From Irineochytrium annulatum (taxonomy: Eukaryota > Chytridiomycota > Chytridiomycetes > Chytridiales > Chytridiaceae): a stretch of DNA of 24,151 bases. The notes under the pieces were generated by a model. The model worked only from the letters and a program-made list of their open reading frames with translations. It was not told where the DNA came from and made no database searches. Position numbers and translations under genes: made by a program. This document shows, one piece after another, positions 20,922 through 24,151 of the stretch. Numbering within the stretch: the first letter of the stretch is position 1; each line of letters begins with the position of its first letter. The stretch lies in assembly GCA_027600665.1 (NCBI GenBank), contig JADGJL010000348.1, positions 1 to 24,151 on the forward strand, read 5' to 3'.

Positions 20922-21393
20922 TGCGGTGTGAGCTGCTTTGCTTGTAGATGATATGAATATAATAATTGTATTCCATACTTTGCCGTCGAATCGTGTCCAT
21001 GCGTGGATTGTTCTCTTGACTGGGTCAGGAGGTTGGCGGAAGTATTCTCAATGTCGGTGATCGAATAACGAGCATGCAGAAGCGCTGCGTCAAAGAAAAG
21101 AGAAGGCGCAATTCATTTGAAATGTTGGGTTTATTTAGTGGTATGCAGCATTGACAGCCAAACTAGGACAAAAAAATGATTTCTGTGTTCTGCTTCGTAC
21201 ATATATTTTTTTCCACTCCGAACGACGATGAAAAGATCGTGGGATGTTCCACAAGCCACCAATGCACAAGCCACTGCAGTTTCATGAATTTCTTGTGTGG
21301 GAAGAGAGCATCTCTTCTTCCTTTCAGGAACACCACAGTTAGCTAAGCTGGCATAGTTTCTGGTTGAGCAGGTTCTCAGGATTTTCACACGAA
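20922..21393. other. Intergenic region between RAM2 and the OMS1-like gene, 472 bp
   Basis: The two flanking genes are both on the plus strand, so this holds the RAM2 3' flank and the next promoter. The first part is AT-rich (ATATAATAATTG just after the RAM2 stop), and a T-rich run, ATATATTTTTTTCC, lies near 21200. A 110-codon minus-strand frame (21131-21463) overlaps it but resembles nothing I know and runs into exon 1 of the next gene. Confidence 0.5.
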
Positions 21394-22289
21394 ATGCCAC
21401 CACCCGCTTTTCTCCGACGCGCGTGGTCCGGCAAATTGACGCTTGGAGATGTAAGTGATCCATTCGTTGTAGAGGAAACTTTATTCACGTCCGACACCAG
21501 TTCCTCTTCATTGGCGCGGGCGCAATCCTCTACACATCCGGCTGCTACGCCGGCTTCCACGCCTACCGCATCTACTCCCTCCCGACACCGCCAGAGACCA
21601 TCTCGGATCCCGCGCACCAGCCCCCCTCGGCCCACGTCTACAACAACCTGGCGGGCAAATACGATGGTCTCATCGACTGGGACGAGTGGCTTATTGGCAT
21701 GAGGCGGCGGCGCGCTGACCTGCTGCGTAAATGCAAGGGGAAGGTGCTGGAGCTGGCGGCGGGGACGGGGAGGAACATGGAGTCTTATCCAAATTACCTG
21801 AAGAATGGGATCGGGTTGATCACGATGACGGATGCGAGCGCGGAGATGCTGCAGGAGGGCTACAAGAAGTACAAGGACAACTTGAAGCTGCGGGCCAGGC
21901 TGCCACCCGTCATGTTCAAGCTCGTGGACGTGGTGGGGGAGCTGCCGTTCGCGGACGGGGAGTACGACACCGTCGTGGACGCCTTCGGACTGTGCTCGTA
22001 TCGCGATCCCGTGAAGGTGTTACGGGAGATGGGGCGGGTTTGCAAGCCGGAGGAGGGTAGGGTTCTGCTTTTGGAGCATGGGAGAGGGCATTGGGATTGG
22101 CTGAACCTATGCCTCGACAAGGCAGCCAGTGGGCATGCGGACAAGTGGGGGTGTTGGTGGAATCGCGACGTGCTGAAGATGGTTAACGACGCGGGGTTGG
22201 AGGTCTTGGAAATTAAGAGATATCATTTCGGGACAACGTATCAAATAGTTGCAAAACCTCGCAATAGTTTGCTAAAACAAACCAAGTAA
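21394..22289 (+). CDS. OMS1: OMS1-like membrane-anchored SAM-dependent methyltransferase
   Basis: Class I methyltransferase of the UbiE/COQ5-like superfamily. Exons 21394-21450 and 21501-22289, 50-nt intron (GTAAGT...CACCAG), 281 aa. Residues 1-19 are short and basic (MPPPAFLRRAWSGKL). A hydrophobic segment (FLFIGAGAILYTSG) starts right at exon 2, then HVYNNLAGKYDGLIDWDE. SAM motif I is VLELAAGTGRN at about 101-111; FADGEYDTVVDAFGLCS and GRVLLLEHGRG follow as later motifs. One N-terminal membrane helix followed by this domain matches fungal Oms1, a mitochondrial inner-membrane protein, though this one is shorter than yeast Oms1. Mitochondrial location is inferred from the family and the basic N-terminus; the substrate is unknown. 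Other METTL7/UbiE-type enzymes are the alternative. Confidence 0.8.
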
Positions 22290-22344
22290 AATAGAAATAT
22301 CAGGGTGCATAATGGTATTTAGTTGTAGCTATGAATCAATGGCA
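22290..22344. other. 55-bp convergent gap
   Basis: The OMS1-like stop (plus) and the F-box-like stop (minus) are only 55 bp apart, so the two 3' UTRs very likely overlap. The gap is AT-rich compared with both genes. Confidence 0.6.
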
Positions 22345-24027
22345 TTAGCGGATCAAAGCAACATGGAAACGATGCAAAAAGTGCCGCGCCGTCACATCAT
22401 ACAGCATCCTCTCAGCAAAAAAACTGTAAACATCCTCCTCAACAAAGATCTGCTTCGGCCGGCAATCGTCTCCACCGCCTGCATTGAAGTCCCCAACCGA
22501 GGCGAGCAACGCATTCGCGACCGCCTCAACCCTATCGCTCTCTACGCCGTCGCCATCAAAAATCGCCCGCCCGCGCCCCTTTTTGTTGCCTAATTTCACT
22601 CCGTCGCACCACTCCATCACCTCCAGCCCTTTAAGTCGACCAATAGCTGCCGCGAGTTCCGCAAGCACCCATCCAGCGCCGTCGCGGACTTGACACCTGA
22701 GCCTCCTCAACTTTGTCCGTGACTCCTCGCCCAAGCTAGCGATCAAATGCGTGATTAGCGGGGCTGGTACCTCGCATCCACGCTCGCATGGACACCGCCT
22801 CCGAACTGCCCGCGGGCCTGGCATCCACCCGCCGTTCCACCTACTCCCATTAGGGTGCAAGGTCCCGTGGTTATTCATCGGGTGACCGGGGACAGAGGTG
22901 GGATGCGGCTGCAGCGTTAAAGACGTGAGCGAGCGGAGTCGGGAGAGGTCACCCCGAAGCTTCGGAACGAGGGACGCCAGGAAAGGGACCGGGGGCGGAT
23001 GCGTTCTTCTCAACGGCTTCGGCGTGCGTGAATCCTGACAGTCCGGAGCCACAGACTCGAAGCCTTCATCGTGCTCCGCCACCGATTCCGTGTCCCCAGC
23101 GCCGTCATTGATGAACGCTACAGCCTCGTCTTGAAACGAAATGCATAACGACTCCAGCACCGGGTTGAGCGCCGCGAGCTCCCACAAGTCAACGCCACCC
23201 CTGACGTGCGCCAGGGCGAGGTGCGTTAACCCGCCACCAACCGATGTCAGCAGATTCCGCAGCGATGTCCACGAGAACGAATTAACCCCGTAGCCGTCGA
23301 GGCATAACCGGGTCAACCCCGGCCCGCCCACGACTCCTCCTTTAGGGCGAACCCACCTCCCCAAATCGCCATCGCCCAGCATCCGTAGCACGCCGGGGCT
23401 CCTAGCACCACCCCACGCCAGCCTCTCTACCTCTCCTCTTTTCATCCACCCAGCAAGCACCTCCAGAACCTTCTCCGTCGCGGCCACCCTCCCCCCTAAC
23501 TCCATCACGACGACCCTTCCACTCACCGCCGGGGCCATGCCCTCCATCATCACCCTCCTTACGCACGCGGCCGAAAGTCCTAAATTCCCACCACCCCCTC
23601 CCGAAGTGACATCCAGCCACAGATCCACAGCAAACCCGCGCCCGAACGCCGACCCGTCCATCACGACGTTAAAGAACCGCTCCAACCCACCCGCGCCCCA
23701 ATCCCGCCTCGGCACGAGGTGATGCCATGCGACCGCGCGCCAGAACGGGTGCAGGAGGCTCACGCGACGGCCCCAGGTGGACGTCCAGGACAGCGCCAGC
23801 AGCGTCGGCACCTCCCCGCCCGCCCGCGTGCGGGACGTGGTCACGCGCGGGTCGTGCGCCGACGAATCCCGCGACGAGGAAGGCACGGGGATGCACGTGG
23901 ATGCCCGTGTCCAGGGATCGTCGACCAAGGAGAAGTAATCGGGCTGAAGGTAGAGGAGGATCGAAAGCCAGAGCTCCGCGGGGAGATAATGATGCGGTTG
24001 AATCTTGGGCGGTGGTGGTTGCATCAT
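22345..24027 (-). CDS. F-box-like protein with leucine-rich C-terminal part
   Basis: A single uninterrupted frame of 560 aa, starting MMQPPPPKIQPHHYLPAELW. The N-terminal LPAELWLSILLYLQPD resembles the first helix of an F-box. The body contains leucine-rich, LRR-like stretches (LTRLCLDGYGV, LTHLALAHV, LRSLTSLTLQPHP) with proline-rich and acidic inserts, and a Cys pair pattern CPCERGC near the middle. If the F-box reading is right it would bring substrates to an SCF ubiquitin ligase. The family is not recognised beyond that. The gene is GC-rich and intronless, unlike the intron-packed genes to its left; GC richness also opens other frames across it, but this is the longest and has coherent composition. 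Confidence 0.68.
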   Translation of the reverse strand: MMQPPPPKIQPHHYLPAELWLSILLYLQPDYFSLVDDPWTRASTCIPVPSSSRDSSAHDPRVTTSRTRAGGEVPTLLALSWTSTWGRRVSLLHPFWRAVAWHHLVPRRDWGAGGLERFFNVVMDGSAFGRGFAVDLWLDVTSGGGGGNLGLSAACVRRVMMEGMAPAVSGRVVVMELGGRVAATEKVLEVLAGWMKRGEVERLAWGGARSPGVLRMLGDGDLGRWVRPKGGVVGGPGLTRLCLDGYGVNSFSWTSLRNLLTSVGGGLTHLALAHVRGGVDLWELAALNPVLESLCISFQDEAVAFINDGAGDTESVAEHDEGFESVAPDCQDSRTPKPLRRTHPPPVPFLASLVPKLRGDLSRLRSLTSLTLQPHPTSVPGHPMNNHGTLHPNGSRWNGGWMPGPRAVRRRCPCERGCEVPAPLITHLIASLGEESRTKLRRLRCQVRDGAGWVLAELAAAIGRLKGLEVMEWCDGVKLGNKKGRGRAIFDGDGVESDRVEAVANALLASVGDFNAGGGDDCRPKQIFVEEDVYSFFAERMLYDVTARHFLHRFHVALIR

Positions 24028-24151
24028 GGCGGAGGAGACCAGGTGGCGACGCTTTGAGGGAGGGACGGTGACGAGGTCGAGGAGGGCTGGGCCGGCCGCG
24101 GTCCTCTTATAGACCTATGAGACCGAGATGCGAGCGAAGCGACGAGGTTCC
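24028..24151 (-). promoter_or_regulatory. Upstream region of the F-box-like gene with a TATA-like element
   Basis: On the minus strand TATAAGAG (24111-24104) lies about 80 bp upstream of the ATG, a plausible TATA box. The rest of the flank is GC-rich and runs to the window edge with no other recognisable feature. Confidence 0.4.

Noticed and set aside
21131..21463. 110-codon minus-strand frame
   Set aside because: It overlaps exon 1 of the OMS1-like gene and AT-rich intergenic DNA, with no recognisable features.
1..24151. CRISPR array, transposon, prophage or bacterial defence system
   Set aside because: No regularly spaced identical repeats, terminal inverted repeats, transposase or phage-like genes were seen; all recognised genes are eukaryotic with introns.

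Overview
The window looks like nuclear DNA of a zoosporic (flagellated) fungus, probably chytrid-like. It is gene-dense and mixes both strands. About 62 spliceosomal introns can be inferred, mostly 39-66 nt, with GT-AG ends and a CTNAC/CTAAT-like branch motif shortly before the acceptor. The fungal placement rests on a HOS4-type Set3-complex subunit and an OMS1-type methyltransferase. The flagellate placement rests on UNC119, a MORN5-like protein and a coiled-coil protein with a TSNAXIP1-like block. No tRNA, rRNA, CRISPR array, transposon or bacterial-type operon was seen.

Layout from left to right: the 5' end of an unidentified minus-strand gene (1-123); HOS4-like ankyrin protein (646-3918, -); a 17-exon NUP214/NUP159 nucleoporin (4173-10401, -); a 21-exon RICTOR/TSC11 TORC2 subunit (10483-14540, +), divergent from the nucleoporin across 81 bp; MORN5-like protein (14827-15350, -); TSNAXIP1-like coiled-coil protein (16038-18154, -); UNC119 (18367-19423, -); farnesyltransferase alpha subunit RAM2 (19517-20921, +), divergent from UNC119 across 93 bp; an OMS1-like membrane-anchored methyltransferase (21394-22289, +); and a GC-rich single-exon F-box-like protein (22345-24027, -).

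The exon structures were rebuilt by hand. Each junction keeps the reading frame and, where a family is recognisable, keeps the protein aligned to it. Several apparent frameshifts disappeared once a 40-45 nt intron was recognised, so the genes look intact rather than decayed.

Three points stand out. First, three consecutive minus-strand genes between 14.8 and 19.4 kb (MORN5-like, TSNAXIP1-like, UNC119) all have cilium or flagellum associations. Second, the nucleoporin has the animal NUP214 order (propeller, central coiled coil, C-terminal FG domain) rather than the yeast Nup159 order. Third, that FG domain carries an acidic stretch followed by an unusual RanBP2-type zinc finger.
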